Notes under the pieces: model-generated
Told to the model about the DNA's origin: nothing
What the model saw: only the letters and a program-made list of their open reading frames with translations
Database searches by the model: none
Shown: positions 54,312-62,620 of the stretch, one piece after another
Numbering within the stretch: position 1 is the first letter of the stretch
How the letters are laid out: every line of letters starts with the position of its first letter
Assembly (NCBI RefSeq): GCF_004114425.1
Contig: NZ_RDQF01000025.1
Coordinates: 25,906-89,905, forward strand
Reading direction: 5' to 3'
Origin: Bradyrhizobium vignae
GTDB taxonomy: Bacteria > Pseudomonadota > Alphaproteobacteria > Rhizobiales > Xanthobacteraceae
Length of the DNA stretch: 64,000 nt
Made by a program: the position numbers and the translations under genes

Positions 54312-55016
54312 TCAATTGCTGCTCGCGATGATGCTCTTGACCTGGCTCAGCGTGTAGCTGGCGCCGTCGATGGTGAGCAGCGGCGGCGACTGGGTCAGGT
54401 CGACCGACGACACCACGCCCTGCACCTGCGCGGCGATGCCGACATTGTCGTTCGCAATGTCCTTGCCCGTGGCCGAGATCGTGTACTTGCCGTCGGGCCA
54501 TTGCGTGCCGTCATTGCCCATGCCGTTCCAGGTGAAGGGGATGTCGGTGCCGGCGGCGGCAGTGTATTTGCCGGTGAACACGGTCTGGCCGCTGGAATTG
54601 GCGATGGTGATCTCGACAGTGGAGTCGGTGGGCACGTTGAGATGCCAGGTCGCCGACGAGTTCTTCATCGTCGCGGTCGAGCCGTCGACCAGGGCGGTCT
54701 TGCCGACGAAGCCCAGCGCCTGGGTCGCCTGCGTGGTCTGCTGCAGGGTGACGAGCCGCGACAGCGAATCGTTGGTCTTGAGTTGCTGCTCGACGCCGGC
54801 GAACTGCACCAGCTGTTGGGTGAACTGGTTGGTGTCGAGCGGATCGAGCGGGTTCTGGTTCTGCAGCTGCGTCGTCAGCAGCGTCAGGAAGGTCTGGAAA
54901 TTGCCGGCGAGCGTCGACCCCGTGGTCGAGCTCATCGACGAACTCGACGAGGATTTCGGGATGTCGGTCGTCCCGGAGACGGGCGTCGGGGCGGTGGCGG
55001 CATTCGTGGTGGTCAT
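54312..55016 (-). CDS. flgD: Flagellar hook assembly protein FlgD
   Basis: Scaffold that caps the growing hook, 234 residues. The N-terminal region holds the export/FlgE interaction motif FLTLLTTQLQNQNPLDPLDT (about 46-65), then VGKTALVDGSTATM and C-terminal beta-rich FLG/tudor-like parts (FTWNGMGNDGTQWPDGKYTI). ATG 55016 starts MTTTNAATAP. It lies 13 bp after fliK, so the two are one operon. Confidence 0.95.
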   Translation of the reverse strand: MTTTNAATAPTPVSGTTDIPKSSSSSSMSSTTGSTLAGNFQTFLTLLTTQLQNQNPLDPLDTNQFTQQLVQFAGVEQQLKTNDSLSRLVTLQQTTQATQALGFVGKTALVDGSTATMKNSSATWHLNVPTDSTVEITIANSSGQTVFTGKYTAAAGTDIPFTWNGMGNDGTQWPDGKYTISATGKDIANDNVGIAAQVQGVVSSVDLTQSPPLLTIDGASYTLSQVKSIIASSN

Positions 55017-55029
55017 TGTCGAATACTCC

Positions 55030-56703
55030 TCACACTCTGATGTCGACGCCGCCGCTCGATCCGAGCATGCGGCCATAGCCGCGCCCGACGGGCGCCGCGG
55101 GAACGCTGTCGTCCTCGCTGATGATCAGCCGGCGGGCATTGCCATTGTCGTTGTTTTGGCCGGACTGCTGTCCCGATGAATTCTGGTCGCGCAGACTGAA
55201 GGACAGCCCGTTGTTGCCGGTCTTGAAGCCGGCATCGTCGAGCGCGCGCTGCAATTGCGGCGCATCCTGACGCAGCATTTGCAGCGTCTCCGGCTTCTCC
55301 ACGGTGAGGTGCGAGGTAACCTGGCCGTTGCGGTCGACATTGATGCGCACGTCGATGCGGCCGAGCTCGGCCGGGTCGAGGCTGATATCAAACCGGGATT
55401 TGCCGGCGCGAATGGCGGCTGCGATCTCGATCGGCACGCCGCTGATCGGCACGGCGGTGTGGGTCGCCGCGGTCGCGGTGAGCGTCGCGGTCGATGCCGT
55501 GGCAGCCGAGGTCGTGTTGGTCAGCGGCGCCTGTACGGCGGAAGCGGCTTGTGCGCTGGTGTCCGTCGGGGCGGCAGCGGCTTGCGTGCCCGCATGCGCG
55601 GGCGCGGCCGGCGCGCCTTGTGTCGGATCGGCGGGACCTGCCTTCGCGTCGGTCGCTCCGCCATCTGCCTGTGGCTTGACGCCTTGGGCATGCGAGGCGG
55701 TCACGGTCGCTGTTGCCGGAGCCTGCGTCGTCGCGGCGTTCGCCTTGCCGGCGTCCTGGCCGATATTCGAGACGTCGGTCTGAGCCTGCGCGGTGGCGGC
55801 GGCCTTGAACGAGGTTTTTGGCGTGCCCTGGCTGACGACGGCGATCAGCCCGCCATTGGCCTTGGCATCGGTCGCGGCGGCCTCGCTCGTGCCGGTCGCG
55901 ATCTCGCCGAGCGCCGTCGTGGTGCCGGCATCGACCTCGGCGCCTGCAGTCTTGGTACCTGCAGCCTTGGCACCTGCAGCCTTGGCGCTCTTGTCGCCGG
56001 CGGTGGCGGTATCGGTCTTGGTGCCGGCGATCTGCGCCGCAGTGGAGGCACTGGCGGCTAGACCTGCCGCGGCGATCGTCAACGGTGAGGCGGCGGCATC
56101 GCCGGCCTGGCTCGCAGCCGCATTCGGATCGACTGGGACGACCGGCGCGGCAACGACGACGCTGGGATCGGGCAGGGCAGTCTGCGCCGCATCGGCCGCC
56201 ACGGCGGCAGCCGCATCGGCCGCGGCGGTGAGGGCGTCGGTGCCCTCGGTCTTGTCGGCCTTCTCGTCGGATTTGTCCGCCGGTTTGGCGTCCGATGTCT
56301 CGGACTTGTTCTTGATCTTGCCGGCGTCCTTGCCCGCGTCCTTGGCCGGATCGCTGGTCGCATCGCTCTTGTCATTCTTCGCCGGCGCGGGCGTATCGGT
56401 ATCGTCGCTCGCCTTGCTCTGCGCAGGCTGGTCCGTGGACGAGGTGTCGCGTGAACTCCGGTCGGATGCAGTCGAGGATGACGCGGAATCGCTCCGGCGC
56501 GGCGCGCTGTCCTGCGCCTGCGCATTGTTGCTGATCGCCTGGGTGTTGCTGTCGACCAGCGAGCCGAAGGAGTCTGTCGCGGACGCGTCCTTCGGCGCCT
56601 GTGAGCGGGCAGGTTTTTGCTGCGCGTTTTGGACTTGCGCGCTTGCCACGACATCTGACGTACGACCAACCACAGGCAACCCCTTGGAAGCAACTTCGGA
56701 CAA
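55030..56703 (-). CDS. fliK: Flagellar hook-length control protein FliK
   Basis: Ruler and substrate-switch protein (557 residues). The N-terminal two thirds are Ala/Thr/Lys/Asp-rich and low-complexity, serving as a variable ruler. The conserved C-terminal domain is clear: SRFDISLDPAELGRIDVRIN, then LTVEKPETLQMLRQDAPQLQ and ALDDAGFKTGNNGLSFSLRD. Translation appears to start at TTG 56703; no better ATG is close, so the start is not certain. A GGCAA-N3-TTGCC palindrome lies upstream. Confidence 0.9.
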   Translation of the reverse strand: MSEVASKGLPVVGRTSDVVASAQVQNAQQKPARSQAPKDASATDSFGSLVDSNTQAISNNAQAQDSAPRRSDSASSSTASDRSSRDTSSTDQPAQSKASDDTDTPAPAKNDKSDATSDPAKDAGKDAGKIKNKSETSDAKPADKSDEKADKTEGTDALTAAADAAAAVAADAAQTALPDPSVVVAAPVVPVDPNAAASQAGDAAASPLTIAAAGLAASASTAAQIAGTKTDTATAGDKSAKAAGAKAAGTKTAGAEVDAGTTTALGEIATGTSEAAATDAKANGGLIAVVSQGTPKTSFKAAATAQAQTDVSNIGQDAGKANAATTQAPATATVTASHAQGVKPQADGGATDAKAGPADPTQGAPAAPAHAGTQAAAAPTDTSAQAASAVQAPLTNTTSAATASTATLTATAATHTAVPISGVPIEIAAAIRAGKSRFDISLDPAELGRIDVRINVDRNGQVTSHLTVEKPETLQMLRQDAPQLQRALDDAGFKTGNNGLSFSLRDQNSSGQQSGQNNDNGNARRLIISEDDSVPAAPVGRGYGRMLGSSGGVDIRV

Positions 56704-57023
56704 GTGGTAGCAAGGAGCGGGCCAGCGTCTCTTCGCGTCAGTTTATCTAGCAAAATCAACATTTTGACGATTTGCGGCGGCAGCCGGGCAGCGCTCTGCG
56801 GCCCCGCCATTTCTGCCGCCTCGGCAAGAATTGCCCAAAGCCGGCTGCCCGCGTGATTGCTTCACCGGAATGCCGCCTATATTAAAGAGGTTACTCTCAA
56901 CCGCTTTCGACTTGGGCAGTCGTGCTCTTCGGGAACTAAAGTTCCGGGGGATTGCCGATGTCCCGCGAGAAGGCACAGCAATCGCGGATCGCGCTACGCC
57001 GCCGTCACAACGCTTTAGGGCCC
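56704..57023. other. Gap between fliK and mnmA
   Basis: A 320-bp divergent promoter region holding a GGCAAGAATTGCC dyad (described separately). No coding frame with a credible start was found in it; the frames open at 56831 and 56952 on the plus strand run into mnmA without a better start than its ATG. Confidence 0.4.
56823..56835. promoter_or_regulatory. GGCAA-N3-TTGCC palindrome upstream of fliK
   Basis: GGCAAGAATTGCC has the same half-sites and spacing as the dyad before fliF (53531). It lies 120 bp upstream of the fliK start and about 190 bp upstream of mnmA on the other strand. Suggests a shared flagellar regulator. Confidence 0.5.
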
Positions 57024-58205
57024 ATGCTCAATAGTCTGGATCTCGAAGGCCGTCCCGAGGACACAAGAGTCGTCGTCGCCATGTCGGGCGGTGTCGATTC
57101 CTCGACGACGGCTGCGCTGCTGAAGGCTGAGGGCTACGACGTCGTCGGCATAACGCTGCAGCTTTACGACCATGGCGCGGCTACCCACCGCAAGGGCGCC
57201 TGCTGCGCCGGCCAGGACATCCACGACGCCCGCGACGTCGCCGCCAAGCTCGGCATTCCCCATTACGTGCTCGATTACGAGGACCGCTTCCGCGAGTCCG
57301 TCATCGACAATTTCGCCGACTCCTATGCTCTTGGCGAGACGCCGGTGCCCTGCATCGAGTGCAACCGCAGCGTCAAATTCCGCGACCTCCTGAAGACCGC
57401 GCGCGAGCTTGGCGCCCAGGCGCTCGCCACCGGCCATTACGTCGCCTCGCGCCGTCAGCGCGACGGCTCGCGCGCGCTGGTTTGCGCGGCAGACAGCGAC
57501 CGCGACCAGAGCTATTTCCTGTTCGCGACCACGCAGGAGCAGCTCGACTTCCTGCGTTTTCCGCTCGGCGACATGACCAAGCCCGAGACGCGCGAGCTCG
57601 CGCGACGCTTTGGGCTCGCGGTCGCCGACAAGCACGACAGCCAGGACATCTGCTTCGTGCCGACGGGCCGTTACACCGACATCATCACGCGCCTGCGCCC
57701 GAATGCGATGGATCCCGGCGACATCGTCGATCTCGATGGACGCGTGCTCGGTCAGCATCACGGCATCGCCAATTTCACCGTCGGCCAGCGCCGCGGCCTT
57801 GGCATCGCCTCCGGCTCGCCGTTGTTCGTGGTGCGGCTGGATGCAGCGCACCGCCGCGTCGTCGTCGGCCCGCGCGATGCGCTGAAGATGCACCGCATCA
57901 GCTTGCGCGACGTCAATTGGATCGGCGGCGGCGACATCGACCGCGCCATCGGCGGCGGCCTCGAAATGTTCGTACGCGTGCGCTCGACCCGCAGCCCCCA
58001 GGCAGCGTGGCTGCGCGGCGGCAATGGCCATTACGAGGTCGAGCTCGTTGCCGGCGAGGAAGGCGTCTCGCCGGGACAGGCCTGCGTGTTCTACGACGCA
58101 CCTGGCGGCCAGGCCCGCGTGCTCGGCGGCGGCTTTATCCAGAGCGCCGCGGCGAAGGTCACGAACGATGCAGCGAGGCCACTGGTGGAAGCAGTCCGCG
58201 GCTGA
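57024..58205 (+). CDS. mnmA: tRNA-specific 2-thiouridylase MnmA
   Basis: Installs the 2-thio group on U34 of tRNA-Lys, -Glu and -Gln. The 393-residue protein shows the PP-loop VAMSGGVDSSTTAALLK (about 16-32), the first catalytic Cys in VPCIECNRSVKFRDLL and the second in HDSQDICFVPTGRYTD, with NFTVGQRRGLG in between the domains. ATG 57024 (MLNSLDLEG) is the start; an upstream ATG at 56952 gives an atypical extension. Confidence 0.97.
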   Translation: MLNSLDLEGRPEDTRVVVAMSGGVDSSTTAALLKAEGYDVVGITLQLYDHGAATHRKGACCAGQDIHDARDVAAKLGIPHYVLDYEDRFRESVIDNFADSYALGETPVPCIECNRSVKFRDLLKTARELGAQALATGHYVASRRQRDGSRALVCAADSDRDQSYFLFATTQEQLDFLRFPLGDMTKPETRELARRFGLAVADKHDSQDICFVPTGRYTDIITRLRPNAMDPGDIVDLDGRVLGQHHGIANFTVGQRRGLGIASGSPLFVVRLDAAHRRVVVGPRDALKMHRISLRDVNWIGGGDIDRAIGGGLEMFVRVRSTRSPQAAWLRGGNGHYEVELVAGEEGVSPGQACVFYDAPGGQARVLGGGFIQSAAAKVTNDAARPLVEAVRG

Positions 58206-58244
58206 GGGATGACGAAATCTAGCGCAACTGATTGGGCTGGGTTT

Positions 58245-58398
58245 ACCTCTCCCCGACGGGGAGAGGTCGGATTGCGCCTGGCGATGCGAAGCATCGTCCC
58301 GTGCAATCCGGGTGAGGGGCCGCAGCTGTCATTCAGACCGCAACCCCTCACCCGGATCGCATCGTCGATGCGATCCGACCTCTCCCTCCGGGAGAGGT
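58245..58398. repeat. CCTCTCCC/GGGTGAGGGG repeat, copy 2
   Basis: Same family as at 54163: ACCTCTCCCCGACGGGG and CCTCCGGGAGAGGT arms, with ATCCGGGTGAGGGG and CCCCTCACCCGGAT inside, plus a GCGATGCGAAGCATCGTC hairpin. It occupies the mnmA-pmtA gap. Confidence 0.85.
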
Positions 58399-58415
58399 AA
58401 AGAAGGGCAGGGGGC

Positions 58416-59054
58416 ATGGCAGCAGACATCTCGCGGGCCGGGGTCGAGAGGGCCTATGGCCGCTGGGCACCGGTCTATGATCTCGTGTTCGGCAAGGTGT
58501 TCGACGCCGGCCGGCAGTCGACCATTGCGGAAGCCGACCGCATCGGCGGCCGCATCCTCGACGTCGGCGTCGGCACCGGGCTGTCGCTATCGGACTACGC
58601 GCGCACCACGAAGATCTGCGGCGTCGACATCTCCGAGCCGATGCTGCGCAAGGCGCAGGCGCGCGTGCGCGCGCTGCGCCTCTCCAATGTCGAAGTGCTC
58701 TCGGTGATGGATGCGAAGAACCTCGCCTTCCCCGACAACGCCTTCGACGCGGTGGTCGCGCAATATGTCATCACCGCCGTGCCCGATCCCGAAGGCACGC
58801 TCGACGAGTTCGTGCGCGTGCTCAAGCGCGGCGGCGAGCTGATCCTCGTCAACCACATCGGCGCCGAAGACGGCCCTCGAAAATTGTTCGAGCTCGCCTT
58901 TGCCCCCATTGCCCGCCGCCTCGGCTGGCGCCCGGAATTCCCGTGGGCCCGCCTCGAGGGCTGGGCCGCCAAGCACGGCGGCATCACCCTCACCGAGCGC
59001 CGCCCCATGCCGCCGATGGGCCACTTCTCGCTGATCCGCTACCGCAAATCGTAA
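58416..59054 (+). CDS. pmtA: PmtA-like phospholipid N-methyltransferase
   Basis: S-adenosylmethionine-dependent methyltransferase, 212 residues, probably converting phosphatidylethanolamine to phosphatidylcholine, a lipid rhizobia need for symbiosis. Motif I is ILDVGVGTGLSLSDY (about 48-62), then GVDISEPMLRKAQ and FDAVVAQYVITAVPDPEGT. N-terminus VERAYGRWAPVYDLVFG matches the rhizobial PmtA type. The specificity is inferred from similarity recalled, not computed; other class I methyltransferases share the motifs. Confidence 0.85.
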   Translation: MAADISRAGVERAYGRWAPVYDLVFGKVFDAGRQSTIAEADRIGGRILDVGVGTGLSLSDYARTTKICGVDISEPMLRKAQARVRALRLSNVEVLSVMDAKNLAFPDNAFDAVVAQYVITAVPDPEGTLDEFVRVLKRGGELILVNHIGAEDGPRKLFELAFAPIARRLGWRPEFPWARLEGWAAKHGGITLTERRPMPPMGHFSLIRYRKS

Positions 59055-59100
59055 TGTTCTGGGAGCGGAACAGCCCGCCCACCGCGCGCGTTTTTCTCTC

Positions 59101-59457
59101 ATGCGCACGACATCAAACATCATTCTGGTCGGCCTCCTGATCGCCGCTTCAGGCGCTGCGATCGCGCAGGCCCCGCCCGCCCCGGCGACGCCGCAGCAAC
59201 AGACCGCGCCGCCATCCCCGCAACATGCGACGGGTTGCACCCCGCAGGACCGTCCGAATCGCCAGTCCGACGGCACCACCACCGGCCAGTCCCGGGAACC
59301 GCTCGGAGACAAGCTGGCCAAATCGGAGGGCGTGCTTTGCCCGCCCTCCGGCATCGACCCCGAGATGCACGCCCCGGCCCCCGACACCGGCGCCAATACC
59401 CCGGTGATCCCGCCCCCCGGCAGCCCCGGTGGCGACCCCAATGTGAGACCGAAATAG
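59101..59457 (+). CDS. Small secreted proline-rich hypothetical protein
   Basis: A 118-residue exported protein: signal peptide MRTTSNIILVGLLIAASGAA (cleavage after AIA), a Pro/Gln/Ala-rich region (PPAPATPQQQTAPPSPQ), two Cys (GCTPQDRP and VLCPPSG) and a Pro/Gly-rich end (PPPGSPGGDPNVRPK). Of unknown function; resembles conserved exported proteins in Bradyrhizobium. Located 46 bp after the methyltransferase gene. Confidence 0.7.
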   Translation: MRTTSNIILVGLLIAASGAAIAQAPPAPATPQQQTAPPSPQHATGCTPQDRPNRQSDGTTTGQSREPLGDKLAKSEGVLCPPSGIDPEMHAPAPDTGANTPVIPPPGSPGGDPNVRPK

Positions 59458-59472
59458 GGGTCTCGTCCTTTG

Positions 59473-59528
59473 CCTCTCCCCGCGCGCGGGGAGAGGCCGA
59501 AATCCTGCACAGATTTCGGGTGAGGGGA
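59473..59528. repeat. CCTCTCCC/GGGTGAGGGG repeat, copy 3
   Basis: CCTCTCCCCGCGCGCGGGGAGAGG hairpin (given as CCTCTCCCC and GGGGAGAGG arms), then AAATCCTGCACAGATTTCGG and GTGAGGGG. It fills the space before the tRNA gene. Confidence 0.8.
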
Positions 59529-59675
59529 CTCAGCGCGAGTCTGAAGCCTGAAACAAGCGAATTCGATCGCTAAATCAGCCGGCCTCGCCGGCTACTTTGC
59601 TTGACAGCCCGCCGCCCCCTTCCTTATATGCCGCGCGTTCGCGAGATCGGCCTTATTCGCCGCCGCGATCCCTGT

Positions 59676-59752
59676 GGCGGGGTAGCTCAGCTGGTTAGAG
59701 CACGGGAATCATAATCCTGGGGTCGGGGGTTCGAGTCCCTCCCCCGCTACCA
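59676..59752 (+). tRNA. tRNA-Met(CAU)
   Basis: A 77-nt cloverleaf including the encoded 3' CCA (59750-59752). The D-loop is AGCTGGTTA, the anticodon stem CGGGA/TCCTG encloses ATCATAA with anticodon CAT at 59710-59712, and the T-loop is TTCGAGT. The acceptor stem GGCGGGG pairs with CCCCGCT, with a G-U at the end. Elongator Met is the likely identity; tRNA-Ile2 with lysidine also has CAU but usually has different identity bases. The 3' half is the probable insertion site of the element to its right. Confidence 0.95.
59709..59752. other. Presumed attachment site: tRNA 3' half shared with the recombinase
   Basis: From the anticodon to CCA the DNA serves both tRNA and recombinase. Integration there would restore both genes. 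It is called attL because the element extends to the right. No second copy of this segment was found in 59753-64000, so the other end is outside. Confidence 0.6.
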
Positions 59753-61370
59753 CCTTTCCCCACACTCCTTTGACCTGGTTGGGATAGGCCTTTTCCCCGA
59801 GCAGGGCATTTAGCCGGCCTGCTATCTCCACGGCTACACCACCTGGCCGGGCTGTATCGCGGAACACAGTGACTGTGTCGACCAGGTCTCTGATGGCTTC
59901 GGCGGCCTCTCCGTCGCCCGCACTAGCACCTTTTGCTAGCGCTTCTTCAAGCCGGCCGAGCTGCTCCTCGTATCGTTTGAGGATGGCCGGATGCAGCGCG
60001 ACTTCCTTCGGGGCGAGCGGTTCACTCTGCAACTCCTCAGATATCCGCTTTCGTTGGGCATCTAAGGCCGTCGATCGCGGCCCGAGAACGGATGGATCGC
60101 CATGTCCTTTTGCGATCGCATCCACCAGTCGTTCGATTTCCCGGTTTAGTTCCCCAAGCTGCTGCTCAAGGCGGTGCCGTTTTGCATTTGATGAAGCCGC
60201 GAGGCGCTTCCGCTCCTCAAGATACGTGCGTACGTATTCCGAAATAACCTTGGGCGCGCGCAGTTCGGCCTTTAACCCACTGAGAACCGCACTCTCGACT
60301 GTGTCCAAATAGAAAGTCTTGCCATCAGGACATGTGCCGCTCTCTGTGGATGCCGAGCAGCGAATACGCACGCGCCCCGATTTGTCGCGCCCATTCGTTG
60401 CCATACCCGAGCCGCATGAACCGCAACGGAGTAAGCCAGATAACATCCGCCGGGCCCGACGTTGATGGCTGGGGTGGCCGTGGCTGCGCTCCCCTTTGCG
60501 TTGTTGGGCAGCAGTGAATAGTTCTGGATTGACAATCGCAAGATGCGGCACTTCAGCAACCTGCCAGTCACTCTTCGGATTCGGTCGTGACAGGCGCTTT
60601 CCCGAGTCGGGATCTTTCACCATCCTGACCTTGTTCCAGACGAGGCGTCCTACATAAAGCTCGTTCTGCAGAATTCCGGCGCCACGCTCAACGTTGCCAT
60701 TGATAGTTGAAGCATTCCATGCGCGCCCTCGCGGAGGTGATACCCTTTCCTTGTTGAGATCGTGTGCGATCTCGCGAGGCGTTCGACCATCCACGTATTC
60801 CTGAAATATGCGCCGGATCACTTGTGCCTCGGCCTCGACAACCACTCGTTCGCCGCTTCTTCCAGTGACCGCCGCGTACCCGTATGTCAGGCCGCCGCCA
60901 GCCAAACCTTGCTTGACCCGCCCCGCTTGGCCGCGACGCACTTTGTGCGCATTGTCCTCACGATAGAGTTGTCCGACCAAACCGCGAAGGCCGACCAGCA
61001 CGGTGTTAACGACTCCCTCGTGGACCGCCCGGATCTCGATCCCGAGAAATGACAGCCGCTTATGAATGCCAGCGAGATCTTCCATATCGCGAGAGAGGCG
61101 ATCGAGCGCTTCGACGATTACCACGTCGAAGGATCTCTCTCGCGCCTGGTCCAACATCCGAAGAAGGCCTTCGCGGCCCATTATGGACCCGCCTGAACGA
61201 GCCCGATCTTCATGGGTACTGACAACAGTTAAACCTTCGCGCTCGGCATAGCTTTGACAAAGTGAAAGCTGATCCTCAATCGATCGCTCGTTCTGCAGAT
61301 CGGTTGAGAATCGAGCATAGATCGTCGCTCTTTTCCTTGTCGTCTCTTCGATTGGCGAGCTCTCTTTCAT
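59709..61370 (-). CDS. Large serine recombinase, C-terminus encoded antisense to tRNA-Met
   Basis: Site-specific integrase (553 residues): catalytic resolvase domain with the nucleophile serine in YARFSTDLQNERSIEDQ, a recombinase domain (GGLTYGYAAVTGRSGER), a zinc ribbon (LLRCGSCGSGMATNGRD ... RCSASTESGTC), a coiled coil and a C-terminal tail. The last residues, VAGEGLEPPTPGL, are read from the strand opposite the tRNA-Met 3' half, and the stop codon covers bases of the anticodon. This shows the gene depends on, and probably integrates at, the tRNA. ATG 61370 follows GAGGGAAG. Confidence 0.93.
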   Translation of the reverse strand: MKESSPIEETTRKRATIYARFSTDLQNERSIEDQLSLCQSYAEREGLTVVSTHEDRARSGGSIMGREGLLRMLDQARERSFDVVIVEALDRLSRDMEDLAGIHKRLSFLGIEIRAVHEGVVNTVLVGLRGLVGQLYREDNAHKVRRGQAGRVKQGLAGGGLTYGYAAVTGRSGERVVVEAEAQVIRRIFQEYVDGRTPREIAHDLNKERVSPPRGRAWNASTINGNVERGAGILQNELYVGRLVWNKVRMVKDPDSGKRLSRPNPKSDWQVAEVPHLAIVNPELFTAAQQRKGERSHGHPSHQRRARRMLSGLLRCGSCGSGMATNGRDKSGRVRIRCSASTESGTCPDGKTFYLDTVESAVLSGLKAELRAPKVISEYVRTYLEERKRLAASSNAKRHRLEQQLGELNREIERLVDAIAKGHGDPSVLGPRSTALDAQRKRISEELQSEPLAPKEVALHPAILKRYEEQLGRLEEALAKGASAGDGEAAEAIRDLVDTVTVFRDTARPGGVAVEIAGRLNALLGEKAYPNQVKGVWGKVVAGEGLEPPTPGL

Positions 61371-61470
61371 GATCTTCCCTCGCGGCCACACGAGCAAGTA
61401 CTCGCGCGAGACGTAAGATCGCCTTGTCTGGATTCGTCTGCAAGAAAAATTTGCGATCAGTTTCCCGCAC
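61276..61470 (-). CDS. Small basic-helical protein overlapping the recombinase start
   Basis: A 64-residue frame from GTG 61470 (after TAGAGG) beginning MRETDRKFFLQTNPDKAIL and continuing LARVLARVAAREDHERELAN. It overlaps the first 95 bp of the recombinase in another frame. Strongly helical and charged, it resembles short hypothetical proteins found beside recombinase genes in rhizobia. It could be a directionality factor or DNA-binding partner, which is only a guess. Confidence 0.45.
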   Translation of the reverse strand: MRETDRKFFLQTNPDKAILRLARVLARVAAREDHERELANRRDDKEKSDDLCSILNRSAERAID

Positions 61471-61825
61471 GATCGAGCCTCTAGGCCATCGCGCGGCTCA
61501 ACGAGGTGCACGCACCTGCGCGGGCGCCAGTCGATAAGAGGTGGTGGGGACCGATCATCTCGAGCATCCTGCTCGGATGATAACTAAGTGCAACGGCCGC
61601 TATGAGCTTGTCGTGCAATCGGATGCTTAAGCGAAGAAAAAGAGAGGAGCGAACGGCTTTGATTGCGCCTAATTGATACTCCTCGGAGGGGCCTATCGTC
61701 TCAATCTAGCGAATACGAGGGTGGAAACTCCGGGCTCCGTCACGGGGCTCTGTTCCAGCTATCGATTTCGCCACCAGTTCGCTCTGATTGGACCTGTAGC
61801 TAGACCGTAGGCGAGGAGGTGGTGG

Positions 61826-62041
61826 ATGGCTCAAATGTCCCTAGGCAGGTCTATCCAGGCGAGCGGAAATGGACTTTGCGGCTCTTGCAACGATCGACCG
61901 CGTGCGTGGCACCCGAAGTTTCTTGCCTTATCTGACAATCTCGCCGTACCTGATGAGCCAAGCGCGTCGGGAACTATATTGTTCCCTGCAGTTACAGCTT
62001 ACGAACGGCATCTTGGTCTAGGGACCGACGGCACACGGTAA
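61826..62041 (+). CDS. Hypothetical 71-residue protein
   Basis: Starts MAQMSLGRSIQASGNGLCGS after a strong GAGGAGGTGGTGG ribosome site. No signal peptide, no family recognised. The region is less GC-rich in third positions than the backbone, so coding is uncertain. Confidence 0.3.
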   Translation: MAQMSLGRSIQASGNGLCGSCNDRPRAWHPKFLALSDNLAVPDEPSASGTILFPAVTAYERHLGLGTDGTR

Positions 62042-62422
62042 CGCCCACGCGCTCGACACAATCGTCACCGACGTCGAGAGACAACCTTCAAGTTTGACGA
62101 AGTTACCTCGTGGGCCTTTCGCCAACAGATAACTTTCTCGATGAAACAGCGTTCGAACAAGCGAAGCGCACCATAGCTACCGATCTTTGACGAAATCGAT
62201 GCCTTTCGCGGCCCTTGTCCCATGAGAGAAAGATGCACCGACGAGAGACGGGAATGGCGAGCCGCAGGATGAGGCCCGAAGGTCCGATAAATTGATGTCC
62301 TCCTTTGCTTTACATGCCTCTCTCTGACGGCCAAAAGCGGCGACCGTACCAAACTCGTTTTTAAGGGACTTTGATGAGACCATTCCTACTTCCGTTTGCA
62401 CTGCTCGTGCCGATGAGCTCTG

Positions 62423-62620
62423 ATGCGTCTCAATACGTCCGCCACCGCGGAGGACGGCTCGACTGTCGCCCTGTTCTCGACGGTTTACAACGTAGCGGTA
62501 TCGCTCACGGCAGCCGTGGTGCGCGTTGAACGACCGATATACGATCGACCCTCAGCGCCAGATCCAGAACCCATCACTTGCTTATCTGAGGTGAGAAGCA
62601 CCGCGGGCAATCTAGGCTGA
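62423..62620 (+). CDS. Hypothetical 65-residue protein
   Basis: Frame MRLNTSATAEDGSTVALFST to RSTAGNLG. A 51-codon frame from ATG 62374 (MRPFLLPFALLVPMSSDASQ, after AAGGGAC) overlaps it in another register and looks like a signal peptide without a body. One or neither may be real. No homology recognised. Confidence 0.25.
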   Translation: MRLNTSATAEDGSTVALFSTVYNVAVSLTAAVVRVERPIYDRPSAPDPEPITCLSEVRSTAGNLG

